A stretch of 64,000 nucleotides of DNA, taken from Desmodesmus armatus. Taxonomy: Eukaryota; Chlorophyta; Chlorophyceae; Sphaeropleales; Scenedesmaceae. The number at the start of each line of letters is the position of its first letter. The stretch's first letter is position 1. Below the pieces are notes generated by a model. That model had not been told where the DNA came from. It searched no databases and was given only the letters and a program-made list of their open reading frames with translations. Location: positions 496,001 through 560,000 of the forward strand of contig VIIQ02000574.1 of NCBI GenBank assembly GCA_007449985.2. The letters are read 5' to 3'. Position numbers and translations under genes: made by a program. This document shows positions 35,601 through 47,206 of this stretch, in pieces.

Positions 35601-36681
35601 TACCAGACTGCTTGTTGGGTCAAGTGTGGTGATGCCCTCCTGCCTTACGAGCTGTTTTTGTTTGCCAGCTAATAGCTTGTAGTACAAGTCTAGAGGGGCA
35701 GAAGGGCGTGGTGTGCTTGCAATGGCCACTCTATGGTGCCTAGCAGAGCTTGCAGCTGAACTGGGGTGGGAAGCTCTTTGTTGTGGCCACTCTGGTAGTT
35801 ACCGCCCGCAACGCCATTTGTGCTGTGCTGTGTCGTGCTGTGTTGTGCAGTTGTATGGCTCCCTGGTGGGCATGTTTGAGCTCAACAACCTTGCCCTCAC
35901 AGTGCCTGCACCTGTGGCTCGCTACAAGGCGCTACTGAGTGACCCTGCTGCTCATGGGGTGAGCCCAGCTGAGGCAGCAGCAGCATTGGATGAGGTGATG
36001 CCCCTGCTGGAAGCATTGGGGGAGGACGCAGACGCACCAGCGGAGGTGAGGACTGGCTGGATGGGCGTGCGTTGCGAGCTATGGAGCTTGTACGGGGGAC
36101 AGCCATCGATTGAGGCTGTGGTGTGTCAGTGTTTTGGGGGGGGGAGTCAGTTCCGCAAGCGTGTGCCTCATGCTCCCAGTGACTGGGAGGTGCAATGAAT
36201 GTATCAGTAGGCCAGATCTGATTCTTTCTTTGCACATGCTGTCAAGGTGACAGCACTTCTACCTTATTGCGCGGGGGTTCACACCTGCTGGCTCAATTGG
36301 CACATGGAAAGGTGTCACAGATGCAGTGCTGATGCATTCAGCGTGGCGCCTTGTGCTGAGCCCCTCTTTGCTGACGTCTTCTTGTCATGTGTATGTGTGC
36401 ATGGGCCGTCTGCAGGGCACCGGCTTCTTTGCCCTGCAGAGCACCATCAACCACAGCTGTGCACCCAACGCAGCGGCTGACTGCCTTCCCTCTGGTCAGG
36501 CAGTCATCACCGCCCTGTCAGACATACAGGCAGGCAGTGAGGTGCTGCTGTCATACATAGAGGAGGAGGGGCAGGTCTGCGGGAGAGGCGCCGCATGCTG
36601 CGTGACTATGGATTCACCTGTGCCTGCCAGCGCTGTGAGGCTGAGCAGCTTGCTGACAGCCTGCAGCAGCAGCAGCTGTGA
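32608..36681 (+). CDS. ATXR2-like SET-domain lysine methyltransferase
   Basis: ATXR2-type proteins methylate histone H3 (K36 in Arabidopsis) with S-adenosylmethionine. Exons: 32608-32670, 32753-32887, 33106-33172, 33411-33517, 33827-33922, 34297-34421, one starting between 34496 and 34766 (34740 fits the phase) and ending 35547, 35851-36045, and 36416-36681. Seen: SET start GNRGKGLFASHAFKEGDIIF; a split zinc region TCANCF and RCRGGCEDEHCCQACE followed by AWERQHCLLCPG; EHADDTNDIFRVAAQAIAST; GSLVGMFELNNLALTVPAP; SET core LQSTINHSCAPNA with AVITALSDIQAGSEVLLSYI; post-SET RDYGFTCACQRCE. An algal insert of about 150 residues rich in Ala, Gln and Ser lies before the Asp/Glu patch (35350-35450). One base is missing near 36574, between SYIEEEGQ and RERRRMLRDYGF. 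The stop TGA overlaps a possible GTGAGT donor, so the C terminus is slightly uncertain. Confidence 0.88.
33353..33403 (+). repeat. CTG microsatellite at a 3' splice site
   Basis: An almost pure CTG/TTG run ending 7 bases before the acceptor GAGGACAG|GC at 33411. It occupies the place of the polypyrimidine tract of ATXR2-like intron 3. Confidence 0.85.
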
Positions 36682-38123
36682 GTGCGCGATGGCTGTAGAC
36701 AGAGAATGTGTGCGTGTTGCTGTTGCTGATAATGGCGGATGGCCTGTGCAAATGATACTGGCTGCAGAGCCATTGCAGCGGTTGGCTGACTTTCAAATGG
36801 GCTGGAAGGTAGTGGTAGCGCACACACTGGGCCAGGGTTGCAGATGAGCTATCAAACTGATATGTACACCCGCCCAACTGTTGTGGTTGACGGCAGTGTC
36901 TGTAGGCCTTGCTGTGCTGATAGAATGTTGGATTTTACAGAGTTAAGCTGCGGGTCAGTGGTGCATTCAGGCCGTGCTGCGCCCTGCTCTCACAAGTGGC
37001 GGCAACTGCTGCAGCTAAGCTGTGCCGCTCTCAAAGGGCGCCTGAGCAAAGTAAATTGCCCTTGGCTGTTGCTTGGGACCTAGCTCACGCGCAGGGACTT
37101 TGGTTTGTCCACCGACCACCAACCAGTATTAGTCATGCTGTGACAATAGCACCAAGTGTGTTTCTGCATCTAGCAGCTGCCACCTATTGCGCAGCACCCA
37201 GTTGTGCGCAGCACCCAGTTGTGCTCGACCCACAGTGTATCACACAGTTACCCCCTCTGGCTGCAACAGCCAGGCTGACAGAAGCCCCAATATGGTAAAA
37301 TGCATCAGTGTGCAGGGCACTGCACAACAACAACCAGCAAGCCACCCACATGCGAAACTCCTTGCACTGCAGCACAACACTGCAACAACAAATTTTGAAA
37401 ATGAGCGTCACTCACACCCTGCCCGCTAAGCCTCAGCAGTCAGCTTTAGGCACAGCCCATCCACAGCACCACTGGCACTGGACATCCAACATCTTGTGAT
37501 CAAACACGTCAGTGATGGTACAATACACGGCATGCACACTCCTCACCCTGCCCCACATACACTGCTCATGCCGCCTGCTGGCCACACCATCTGCCACACC
37601 ATCACGCAGCCCGCATCCTGCAAAGGCCAAACAAGCATGGACCGACGGCCAGGCAGCCACCATAGCATGCAGGAGTACACAACCGCACAAGTATAGAAGC
37701 ACAGCAGGCGCGAACCCTACCACCCAGCAGGTGCGGGTGACAGCTGACGCAAGCCAGGCAGCAAGCACCGGCCAGCAAGCACCCATGTCTTCAAGCACTG
37801 TCAACTCAGGTACCCATGCGTGCATGAACCCAGTCACGAGCCGTCACAAAGGCGACGCGTAAGCCCCAGCAACCCTCTGTGCCCCTGGTTGGGGCCACCG
37901 CCATTTGAATACAGATCCCCGTCAATCTCACCCCTTGCCCCCTGAAAGCCAACCTGCAGCACCTTGTCAGCCTTTGCACTCGCCGACGGCGCAAAGGGCT
38001 GCCGCCTGCACGCGCATGCAAGGCCCCACACACAACCCGTCAATGTCAACACACCCTCCATTGTCAAACACACAACATCCCGTATCTACATACAACAAAC
38101 CCCCTCGTCAACCGTTGCCCCAG
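36682..38123. other. Convergent intergenic region, no gene seen
   Basis: This lies between the 3' ends of the ATXR2-like gene (+) and the E2F gene (-), so it should hold both 3' UTRs. Open frames on both strands lack conserved blocks. A GTTGTGC-type duplication (CAGCACCCAGTTGTGC) occurs at about 37192-37220. No clear poly(A) signal was found for either gene. Confidence 0.45.
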
Positions 38124-40474
38124 CTACCAGGCCGTGACCAGGTCGCTGTCGTGCTGGTCTGTCCCTGAGGACTGGAAGATGGAGGTGTCGTTCTTGAAGA
38201 TGTCCCCCAGCGCACCCAGCGCCGAGCCGTCACCCTCGAACCACGCCTCAGGGTCGATCTCACTCCACTTGGCTGCTGCCTGCGCGGGGCTGGCACACGC
38301 CCCTATGCCTGGCGAGCTGAGGCTGCCTGGGGGAGGGAAGACAGGGGAGTTGAGGCCCACCACCTGCTGCACCACTGGATGACTCACGCCCGGCTCCTGC
38401 TTCACCATCACTGCTGCACCGGCTGGTGGCAAGACAGGGATGTCGCTGGCGCTGACACCACCTGCACCAATGGCCTTCGCCAGCAGGGAGATGGGGGACG
38501 CCGAGCTGGGCTGCCGTGTGGCTGTCACCACCAAGGAGTCTGCTGCTGCATGGCTGCTGCCGCCAGCCGCAGCGGCTGCAGCAGCAGCAGCGCCAGACAG
38601 GTTGCCTGGGGGCTCCATGCTGAGGTCTGTCTCGACGTGCGCTGCTGCTCCTGCTGCTGCTGCAGCCGCCACTGCTGCTGCAATCTGGTGCTGTGCCTGC
38701 AGGTCTGGCTGCAGTTGTTGCTGCTGCTGCTGCTGCTGCATGTTCACACTGGGAGCCTCCTGCACAAAGGACGGCTGCTGCTGGTGCTGCTGCTGCGCAG
38801 CAGTTTCATCCTCTGCAGGCTGCGCCTGCGGCTGCGCGGCAGCACCGTCATTTGACTGGTTTGCGTGCTGCACCAGGAACACCTCCACTTGCTCCCCAGC
38901 GCTGTGGAGCATCACCCTGCAGCACCAGACCAAGCACACCACAGCAATACCGAGTCAGTCCCTTCACTGTGACAGATCAACATACAGAACTCATCATCGA
39001 CTGCTGCTGGCAAACTTGTAGAGGACTTGCAGGAACAGGAAGTGCCTGGTTTGAACAGAACATACGATTCATGGCACCGTTGGCAGTGGACACGTTCGTG
39101 CGTCTTGCAGCGTGACAGCGGCTGAGCTGACCTCCTGTCAGTCACAGCAGGCGCACCCACCTGTAGCGCTGGGCCAGCTTGCCGTCGTCCATGCGCTGGA
39201 ACTCAGGCTCAGGCACCTCCAGGGTGGTGCCAGCTGGAGCCTTGACAGCAAAGATGGTGTCATCCCTTCACAGCACACAGCGCAGCACAGCAGCCCATGT
39301 CAGCTTTGGACAACACACTGCCCCCACACAAGGCCCTGGTGACTTGCTTCTGAGACCCGCAGTGCTGCTGCCACATGCATACAGCTGTTGAGCAAAAACA
39401 GCTCCTTGACGAGGGCCTTGGCATGCAGGTGCAAGCATAGTGTGCATGCTGGCCTGCACTCACTTGAAGCAGGGCAGGCTGATGATGTCCTCATCTGTGA
39501 CGTAGAAGTGTGGCTTGTTGGCTGCTGCCTCTGTCATGGCCTTGATGCAGCTGGTCATCTGGTGGATGTGGGCATCCAGGGCCATGTCCGCAGCCTGCAC
39601 AAACACACAGTCAGCACCGCAGGACACATCACCGTCAGCGGCTGCCCAGCCGGCCAATGATGAGAAACGTGCAGCACGGCCGCCTAGCTTCAGAGTACTC
39701 CCGTTGCGTGCCCACAGAGTGCTGCCGTTGCTGCCTGGAATGCTGCAGGCCCCACAGGGTTGCTGTGCTCACCCTCAGCTGTGCCATGTTGGCCTGCATC
39801 AGCTCCAGGTTGCGCTGGTCAGCTACATCCTCGCCGCCAGAGGGCATGGCTGGCTTCCAGATGATGTTGTTCTTGCTCTTCTTCTCAATGAGCCCCACGC
39901 CCTCCAGCACGTTGGTGATGTCATAGATGCGGCGCTTCTGCACCTGCAGGTCCAAGGTCGGGGTGGAGGTGAGGCATGTGGTGTGCTGAGTGCCGCTGCA
40001 GCTGCGGGAGTTACTGGCAGTTACACAGGGTGCCACTAACGGGTATCAAGTGCCTTGCTGTGGCACTGTGCACGCAATGATATGCCAGCAGCACTTGATG
40101 CAGGTACAGCGTACCCCCCACCCTGCTCACCTGCAGCTGGTCAGCTGCATGGTTGAGGTCCAGGATGCCATCCGAGGCCTTGTTGATCAGAGAGATGAAC
40201 TTCTTTGTCAGCTGCCCCAGGGAGCTGTCGTAACGGCAGCCCACCATGTGCCCATAATGAGCATGGGGGGAGCCTCCTGTGGGTGGGGGCATCGACACAG
40301 CAGCAGGTCAGGAAGCAGCAATGGGCTACAGCTGCAAACAACCGGGTGTGTTACAGGAGCATGACACCACGGTTTGCCTGGACGTCACCCACCTCCTGCT
40401 GCTTTTGTCTGGTCTGGCACCCTCCGAGCTGTCTTCCTCATGCCCTTCCCCAAAGCAGGAGGGGTGTCAGACGC
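38124..40474 (-). CDS. E2F transcription factor (E2FA/B/C type)
   Basis: E2F binds TTTSSCGC sites with a DP partner, and RB (MAT3 in algae) represses it to gate S-phase genes. Minus-strand exons in phase: 40474-40393, 40276-40131, 39943-39773, 39594-39464, 39265-39161 and 38916-38124. Seen: [20 protein letters not shown] and the winged-helix signature [20 protein letters not shown] with [10 protein letters not shown]; a dimerisation helix [20 protein letters not shown]; the marked box [20 protein letters not shown] with [15 protein letters not shown]; then a Gln/Ala-rich linker and an acidic C terminus [20 protein letters not shown] expected to carry activation and RB binding. The acceptor of exon 39265-39161 (GTGAAG) is weak. 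One DNA-binding domain marks a typical E2F, not DEL/E2F7-8. The N-terminal exon and start upstream of 40474 are unresolved. Confidence 0.93.
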
Positions 40475-40950
40475 CTGCAGATAGCACGTCAGTTGAACAA
40501 AGCATTTGAGTGCACAGCGGACAAGCGTCCTGGCGCCGCAGATCAACAACGGGCGCGCACTGCACCCCATCATCAAACATTGCTGGTGCCCACCTGGCCT
40601 TGGTCGCCCTTCATGAGGCTGTTGGATCAGTGGTATTCGCCTGCTTCTAGATATCAACCGCACGTGGGCTGCAACACGGGCCACGACAGAAAATTTCTTT
40701 TCGAGGAAGCAACCTGGGCAAGCCCTTGTGGGGCAGGCAAGTGCGGCAAATAGATTTACGAAAGGCTGGAGAGTGTTTGTGTTTGAAGCTTGACGGTACC
40801 GAGACAAAGAGCCCGCCGAAGAAGGATGAAATCAAGGCTGCTGATCCTCACAAACGAAGTGAGATTGGCCTAATGTCGTACGTCGTCAGCAAAAGGCACC
40901 CATCTGCGTCCGTGGCTGTGTGCTAGCTGTGACCTCAATGAACTCGTTGG

Positions 40951-40975
40951 TTTTTGGCGCTTTGGTTTTTGGCGC
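40951..40975 (-). promoter_or_regulatory. Two tandem E2F sites upstream of the E2F gene
   Basis: TTTTTGGCGC occurs at 40951-40960 and 40966-40975, 15 bases apart. Both match TTTSSCGC. They lie about 480 bases upstream of the first resolved E2F exon and 270 bases beyond the end of the glycosyltransferase gene, so E2F is the likely target. Auto-regulation is inferred. Confidence 0.75.
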
Positions 40976-41241
40976 TGCTCGCAATGCCACAGTGCACGTC
41001 AAATTCAAGTTGTTTGTGGCTTTGATTTTAGAGACGCATGCACTGGCATGCCCACCTTGAGCATCCATTGTTCAGCCAAGTGAACCAGGTGGGGGGACAG
41101 TGATCACACAGCCACAGGCGCTCAGTTCATACACCTTGCTCAGTATGGGTGTTCCCATTGATTCGTTGAATTGGTCTTTCAGCCACAGTGGCTGCTGGCA
41201 ACCCCCTCCAGCTTGGTGCTGCATGGCAAACTGGTTCAAAA

Positions 41242-43295
41242 TCATTTGCCAAGCCTGCATGGGCAATGCCTGTCCTGTTTCTTCAGCAGTTGTGCCCTCA
41301 GCTGCTGCAAACAGTCAGGCGAAGTGCCTGCCACCGTATACTCGTACAGAATCCTCTGGTGTACTGCGACCACCTCCCAGAAGCCCGCAGTCTTGTACAG
41401 CCTGCCACTGGTGACCACTGGCTGGGGTATGATTGCGGGGCGTGACAGCTTGTTCAGCTGTTGCACCAGGGCATAGTCCTCCAATAACCTCCACTCCTTG
41501 AATCCCTGAGCAACGGCAGCAACACACAAGCACTTCAGTGAGCCTGACTTGACCACTGTCCAGCCTCCATAAACAGATCACTCAAGAGAGGGAATGTCAG
41601 TGACTGCTGCTGGGTCAGCAACAGCTTACAGAGGGACCTCAGGCATGATGCCATGTGCAGTGCACAAGAACAGCGCAGCTTGGACTGATTCAGGACTTAC
41701 GCCAAGCTCTTGCAGCGTTGACTTGCGCACAAACAGCGCCTGGTCCCCATACGGTTGATGCACCACCCTGGTGCGCAGGCCAACCGCAACCTGCAGCAGC
41801 CAAGACTGCCACAGCGGCACCTGCACAGCAGCAAGCAGACAACATGGGGCGCGAATCAGACAATGCCACTTGCTGTGCCACTGATGTGGACCAGCATGGG
41901 CTTTAACTGGCTGACAAGGCTGCTGTGCCTTGCACACGCTATTTGCACAGTGCACTCTCAAGGCAGCCAACCTGTGAGCTGTGGGACAGTGGTGACATCC
42001 CTCTGCCACATGATGAAGCTGGCCTGTGATATGCAGACCAGGCCACAGGAAGTGCTGTCCCTACCTGGTCCAACTGTATGCTGCTGAAGCAGCCCCATAC
42101 TGCAGGCTGCTGTGTTGTCCCTGACTGGGCCACCTGCTGAGCTGGTTGCTTTTGGCTTGCACACGATATGTGTTGCTGGGGCTGGCCCCAGAGCCGCTGC
42201 CAGCTCTCGTGCAGGGCCTGCAAAGGGCCTAGCAACTGCACCAGCTGCTGACGCTGCTGCTGTTGCAGGGGTGGCGGCAGCTTGTTCCGTGCTGTAACTG
42301 CATCTGTTATCAGCTGCCCAAACCCCGCCGGGAGCGTTGTGTCAGCGTGCAGGAACAGGCACTGCAGAGCAGCCACATGTGGACATGTTGGTGGCTGGTG
42401 CCAAATATTGCAGGCATGCATCCGTAAGCACACAGCTTACTGCTGCAGCTGTTCATGCTGAAGCAGCAGCAGCCACAACCAGAGCAAAGTGAATGCCATT
42501 GGGCGAGGTGCACCATTGCGGCCGCACAACCAGCCTCGAGCACTAGTGTGCGTTCACGCTCTCAGACATAGTTGCAGCACGATTAGCTGAAGCTGTTGCT
42601 GAAGGCACGCACCCAGTCTGCCTTTCTGCTAGCCCGCCACCCAACATTCATCTGCTTGCCTCTGCCAGGTTGAGACCTGATCACCTGCAAGGGCAGAAGC
42701 ATTGCACGGCTCAAGCCACCTCACACACAGCAGCCCCTGTTCCTGCATTGCCTTGACGATATAGTTGCTCCACAGACAGACAATGTGTCACTGCTGGTCC
42801 TAAAATGGCTTTGGGGCGTGTGTCAGGTGGTCACGCTCAGCCCGTCAACCTGGCACAGAATTGGCGCCCACCACACCATGGTGCAGCTGCAGCACAATCC
42901 AATGTTGTGTCAGTCCAATCCTACCGCACACCGCGACTAGAATACATGTGTACTTTGGACCACTGCTGGGTGCTGTCATGCAGCCAGGCTCACCTTAGCC
43001 CCAGAGGCACGTGCCAAGGCAACAGTCTTGTCGGAGCTCCCTCCATCCACCACAATCACCTCACGCACGCCCGGCTTGTCCGCGACACTGCGTGCAGGCG
43101 ACAAACACAGTGATAACCCCCTGTACTTGACAGCCCCATGGCCCCAGGTTTTGCACCAGTGCTGGTCACGCGTGTCGTGGTGACTAGGCAGTACCTTGCT
43201 ACAGCAGCTTGAATGTTCTGCTCCTCGTTCAGTGCAGGAATGACCACCGCTAGGCTGAGCAGGTCAAATTTTGGGGCATCAGAACGGTGTCTCAT
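41242..43295 (-). CDS. Family-2 glycosyltransferase, TIGR04283-like
   Basis: GT2 enzymes transfer a sugar from a nucleotide donor; the acceptor here is unknown. Six exons join in phase: 43295-43195, 43087-42994, 42684-42613, 42361-42065, 41820-41701 and 41505-41242, giving 315 aa. Motifs in order: LAVVIPALNEEQNIQAAVA, VREVIVVDGGSSDKTVALA (donor binding), PGRGKQMNVG, CLFLHADTTLPAG (the HAD in place of DxD), HQPYGDQALFVRKS and FKEWRLLEDYALVQQL with the ED catalytic pair, then PVVTSGRRYK-like TSGR. This series is that of TIGR04283 (rSAM/selenodomain-associated transferase 2), best known from bacteria and cyanobacteria. A Gln-rich insert of about 50 residues sits in exon 4. No signal peptide or membrane segment is visible. 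Start ATG 43295 directly precedes the first motif. Confidence 0.88.
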
Positions 43296-43787
43296 GCCCT
43301 ATAGACGGCATTGGCAGAGGTGGCAAGTGAGCTGCATACCCATGCCCAAGACTGCTGCTGCTGGTGACCCAGAACGATCACTTCAAATCATTCAAAAATT
43401 CAGGCCAACATCTTGTTACGGGCAATATTATCCAATGAATTCCATCAAGTCGGAGTTTCTACGCCCTGTCTTGCGGACCCCACCATCTTTGACTTTGATC
43501 TGGTTGCTTTGGTTGCTGTTCCAGGCAAACTGCGCTGCCCTTTGATTTGGGTCAACTCATTCGCAACCATAACGGAAACTGTTGGACTTCTTGACAGGCA
43601 AATCAGCCGTGGCAGCAGTAGCCTGCTCAGCAGCAACAGACCAGTAGGACTCCACCACTAGGAAGCAGCAGTCACTGGTCAGCCTGACTAGCTCGCTGCC
43701 TGCTCCCAGTACTGTCTGCACCGCACCGCGCCATATAGCAACAGCAGGTGTGCCAGCGTTGCGCCAGCCTCGCACAGCAGCAGCAGC
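43296..43787. promoter_or_regulatory. Divergent promoter, glycosyltransferase (-) and bL20 (+)
   Basis: 492 bases separate the two start codons. The left part (43380-43610) is richer in A/T than the flanks. No specific element recognised; inferred from orientation. Confidence 0.5.
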
Positions 43788-44588
43788 ATGGGGCTGCACC
43801 GGCGGCGAGTGTGGGAGATCGCCAAGGGCTTCCGAGGCAGGGCCAAGAATTGCTATAAGATAGCGAGGCAGCAGGCAGAGAAGGCTCTGCAGCACGCCTA
43901 CACAGACAGGCGCAACAAGAAGACAGACATGCGTGCCCTGTGGAACCAGCGCATCAACGCAGCCACGCGGGAGCATGGGGTGAGTGCACAACCAACATAT
44001 GTTGGACCAAAGTGGTAGCGTGGACAGACACGCATAGTACATTCATGTGGCAGTTGTGCTGCGTCAGTGCAACCCTTTCAAGCATTGCCACGGCTGCAGA
44101 AGCAAGTGTCGCAGTGCTGCCAGATAGGTGCCATCCTGCCAGGGCGGGCATGCCCACACCTGCGCTTGACAGCCTGCCCATGGCAGTCATGCACACCGGC
44201 AGCATGACTTACATGACACAAACCCCGTGCCATGCAGTGCACGCTTTGGTGGGTACGTGCTCCCAAGTGAGCTGCCAGCAGTCGCGGTGTGGAGTATTGT
44301 GCATAGCTGAATTTTGAGCAACCCATTCTTTGTGCTGAAGACCTCTCTTTCTCTTCGTGACTACTGCGCATGTTGCTGCAACAGTTCAAGTACAGTTGGT
44401 TCATGCATGGCCTGCGGGAGGAGAACATCCAGCTGAATCGCAAGATGCTGTCGGAACTGGCCATCTTTGAGCCCCACAGCTTCAAGGCACTGGTTACGCA
44501 GGTGCAGCACATGAAGGGCAGCAGCAGTGGCAGCAGTAGCAGCAGCGGCGGCAGCAGCAGAGCGCAAGCAGCTGGTGGACACAGCTAA
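43788..44588 (+). CDS. Organellar ribosomal protein bL20 (probably mitochondrial)
   Basis: bL20 binds 23S-type rRNA early in large-subunit assembly. Two exons, 43788-43979 and 44385-44588, give 131 aa. Seen: [54 protein letters not shown] across the splice into [20 protein letters not shown], then [17 protein letters not shown]. This is the full bL20 fold plus a Ser-rich tail ([12 protein letters not shown]). Plastid rpl20 is normally plastid-encoded in green algae, so a nuclear copy is more likely mitochondrial. No separate cleavable presequence is visible; the basic N terminus [10 protein letters not shown] may serve, or an upstream exon is missing. TGTAA occurs 480 bases downstream (45068). 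Confidence 0.92.
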
Positions 44589-46290
44589 CTTAGAGCTGAG
44601 GGGAATGTATGGGAGCGGATGTGTGAATGCAACAACTGTGCAACACCGATTGTATGCTGTTGCAAACAGCTTGTCGCAAACGACTGCTTCGCTGCAGAGT
44701 GTGGCACTGCTGATAACTGAGTCAGATGTAGGCTGCAAGGCTGCAGCCACCATGGTGGGTGGTGTTCCATGCACCAGGATGGATGTGTTTTGCACAGTAG
44801 TTGTGTCTGTCTGGTGCACTGGAGTATGTCACAAGCCATCCCACCACTTTGATGATTCCTGTGGGCCTGTGCAGCCATGCTTTTGCATGTGCTGTTGCAG
44901 CTGTGTTGCCGCCGTCAGCAGTGGCCCTGCCTGTTGCCGGGAGGGTGATAGTGGCATGGCATGATGTTTGACTGTTGTCGGCCATGGCTATCAGCAGGTG
45001 CTCACGCATTCACGCTGCAAGTTTCCATCCACACCAAGGGTGGGTTACTTTTTGTAGCTGCTGCCACAATGTAAGCAATGCCATTTGGCAAGTCCTTCTT
45101 CAAGCCATGCCGCTTGTGGCCTGTTTGCTGCTAGTGAGCCTACTGCAGAGGTTGGCAGTGTTTCACTACTGCAGGAAGCCAGAGTGCTGCTTCTATCTGC
45201 ATGTCATCAAAACCACATGTCACATCCATACTGGTTGTATCTTGTCTTGCATATGTTGCGACAAGGCTACAAAACGTCCTGCCAGCCTAGTCTGCTGTAC
45301 ATCAGCAGCTCATGACACCTTTGTCAATCTGGTCCCAGGTTACAACAGTTCAACACAATCGTGACACAACATGCCACACTTCAGTGAACCACCACACCGT
45401 GGTACACATGTTTGACACGTCATAACAACTGTAATCACAGGGGGCAGACAGAGGCAAGAAACAGATGCTCAGACGTCACAGAGTCAAATTCAGTCACCAG
45501 GAGCATCCCCAGACAGGCTCTACGACAAGCGCTCCACTTGATAGTCACTATGTGACACGGTGTCACATTGCATCAAGCACCAGGCTGCTCATTGCACATC
45601 GAAACCCTGGACTTTATGCACAGGGAGCTCTGCCATGGCACCTGACACCCTGCACCAGTGCAAGGTAGCCCCACACACCCCGTACAGGGGGCACCTGCAG
45701 CAACGCCCAGCTCCAGCCAAAAAAGGTTGCAGCACAGTTACTGATACATTGAGTGGCCGACAGGCTGGCAGCACAGCTTCAGTGATCAATTCACTGTCAT
45801 GACTGCAGTCTGACTGGCCAGTGTCTGCCTTCAAGGTCCTGCTGCGCACACACCAACAGGACATGCCCGTCACAATGCTCTTGTAACCAGGTCATTCCTG
45901 CCACCATAGCATGCACCGACCAACAAAGCCCCTTCAGCACTGGTATAAACATGTGCAGCATGGGCCCCAAGAGGAGGCCCAGATGGAGATCAGCCCTAGG
46001 TGCAAACACTGCGGCAAAACAAGAGACGCGCAGCACAACTTGTTGTGGTTTCAGCCTGCTGCTGTGTTGGCTAGATCTCTGCACAGCTGCCATGCATGTT
46101 CCAACCGAGGGGAAGCAGAATTGGACTGCTTGCGAGCGCCAGCCCCCTCATTATGCAATGCAAGCAACCAAAGCAGAGTGCCTACAACTGCTGGCTGGAT
46201 GAACCATTCACTGAGACGCTACTGCCGCTGGCCGGCTGGTGTAGCTAGTATAAATGAACATGCAAGCCTTGTGGCACAAGCAAGCAGTTG

Positions 46291-46520
46291 CTGTGTGTAG
46301 GCTAGGCAGGCCCAAGCAGACGATGCACACAAGCCCTGGGCTTCAGGCAGCAGGCATTCGCCCGGTCCTGTCGGTTCTGGCAGCTATGCCACACGCCCTC
46401 ACGCTTGCAACAAACGATGCATTTGCCCAGGATGATGTGAAAAATAGAAAGGACCCTGGCGTGGGCATAGCTGCCGGTTCCGAATGGACAGGAGCCCATA
46501 CAGGCTCGTTCCTCATCCCA
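46291..46520 (+). repeat. Dispersed repeat, copy 1
   Basis: From GTGTAGGCTAGGCAGGCCC to CATACAGGCTCGTTCCTC. It matches 46991-47206 at roughly 80-85 percent by eye, with several short indels. Spacing between copies is about 700 bases. Confidence 0.75.
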
Positions 46521-46990
46521 GAGCAGGTGCATGTAGGTTCCTGGCCACTGTCTTCCTTCAGCAAACAATCAGGCTGCTTGCAGTGCATGCATGTCCTAGT
46601 CATGACGGCCATTGTAGTGGGATGGAGAGCTGGTAGAACCACATGTAGCCACAAAGGGGAAACTGGGGTTGGGCTTGTACTGGCTGTACTTTCGAAGGTG
46701 ACATACAGCAAGCAACAAGCACGAGCAACACTAGAAACAGGTGCTGTGACCTGAACGGCTTATCTACTGTGCAGCAGCTACTGGTGACAGTGAGAAAGTC
46801 CAGGCTGTCCCAGAATGCAGCTGGCCTGGGTGTGGCAGAGATATCAGGTGCTGCACAAGGAAGAGGAATTAACTTTGAGACGCACCTTCCGCAGCAGGAC
46901 ACTTACCTGGTCGTTCTCCATGTACTTAGCTCTGCTCGATGAGTCAGCTGACCGTGGCTGGGGCATGAATGCTCCAAAACTGGAGCTTGC

Positions 46991-47206
46991 TGTGTGCAGG
47001 CTAGGCAGGCCCAAGCAGACCGTACACACAAGCCCTGGTCTTCAGGTAGCAGGCATTCGCCCGGTCCTGTCGGTTCAGGCAGCTATGCCACACGCCCGCG
47101 CTGGGACAAACGGTGCATTTGCGGGATGTTCGATGGGGCCAGTGGACTCTGGCGTGGGCATAGTACCGGCTTCATGGGATAGGGGCCCATACAGGCTCGT
47201 TCCTCG
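46991..47206 (+). repeat. Dispersed repeat, copy 2
   Basis: Direct-orientation partner of 46291-46520. It shares GCATTCGCCCGGTCCTGTCG and the following CAGCTATGCCACACGCCC. The open frames through both copies have no recognised function and are shifted against each other by indels. Confidence 0.75.

Noticed and set aside
38541..38760. Long plus-strand Ala/Cys/Leu-rich frames opposite the E2F tail
   Set aside because: They are antisense shadows of the CTG/CAG-type repeats that encode the Gln and Ala runs of E2F.
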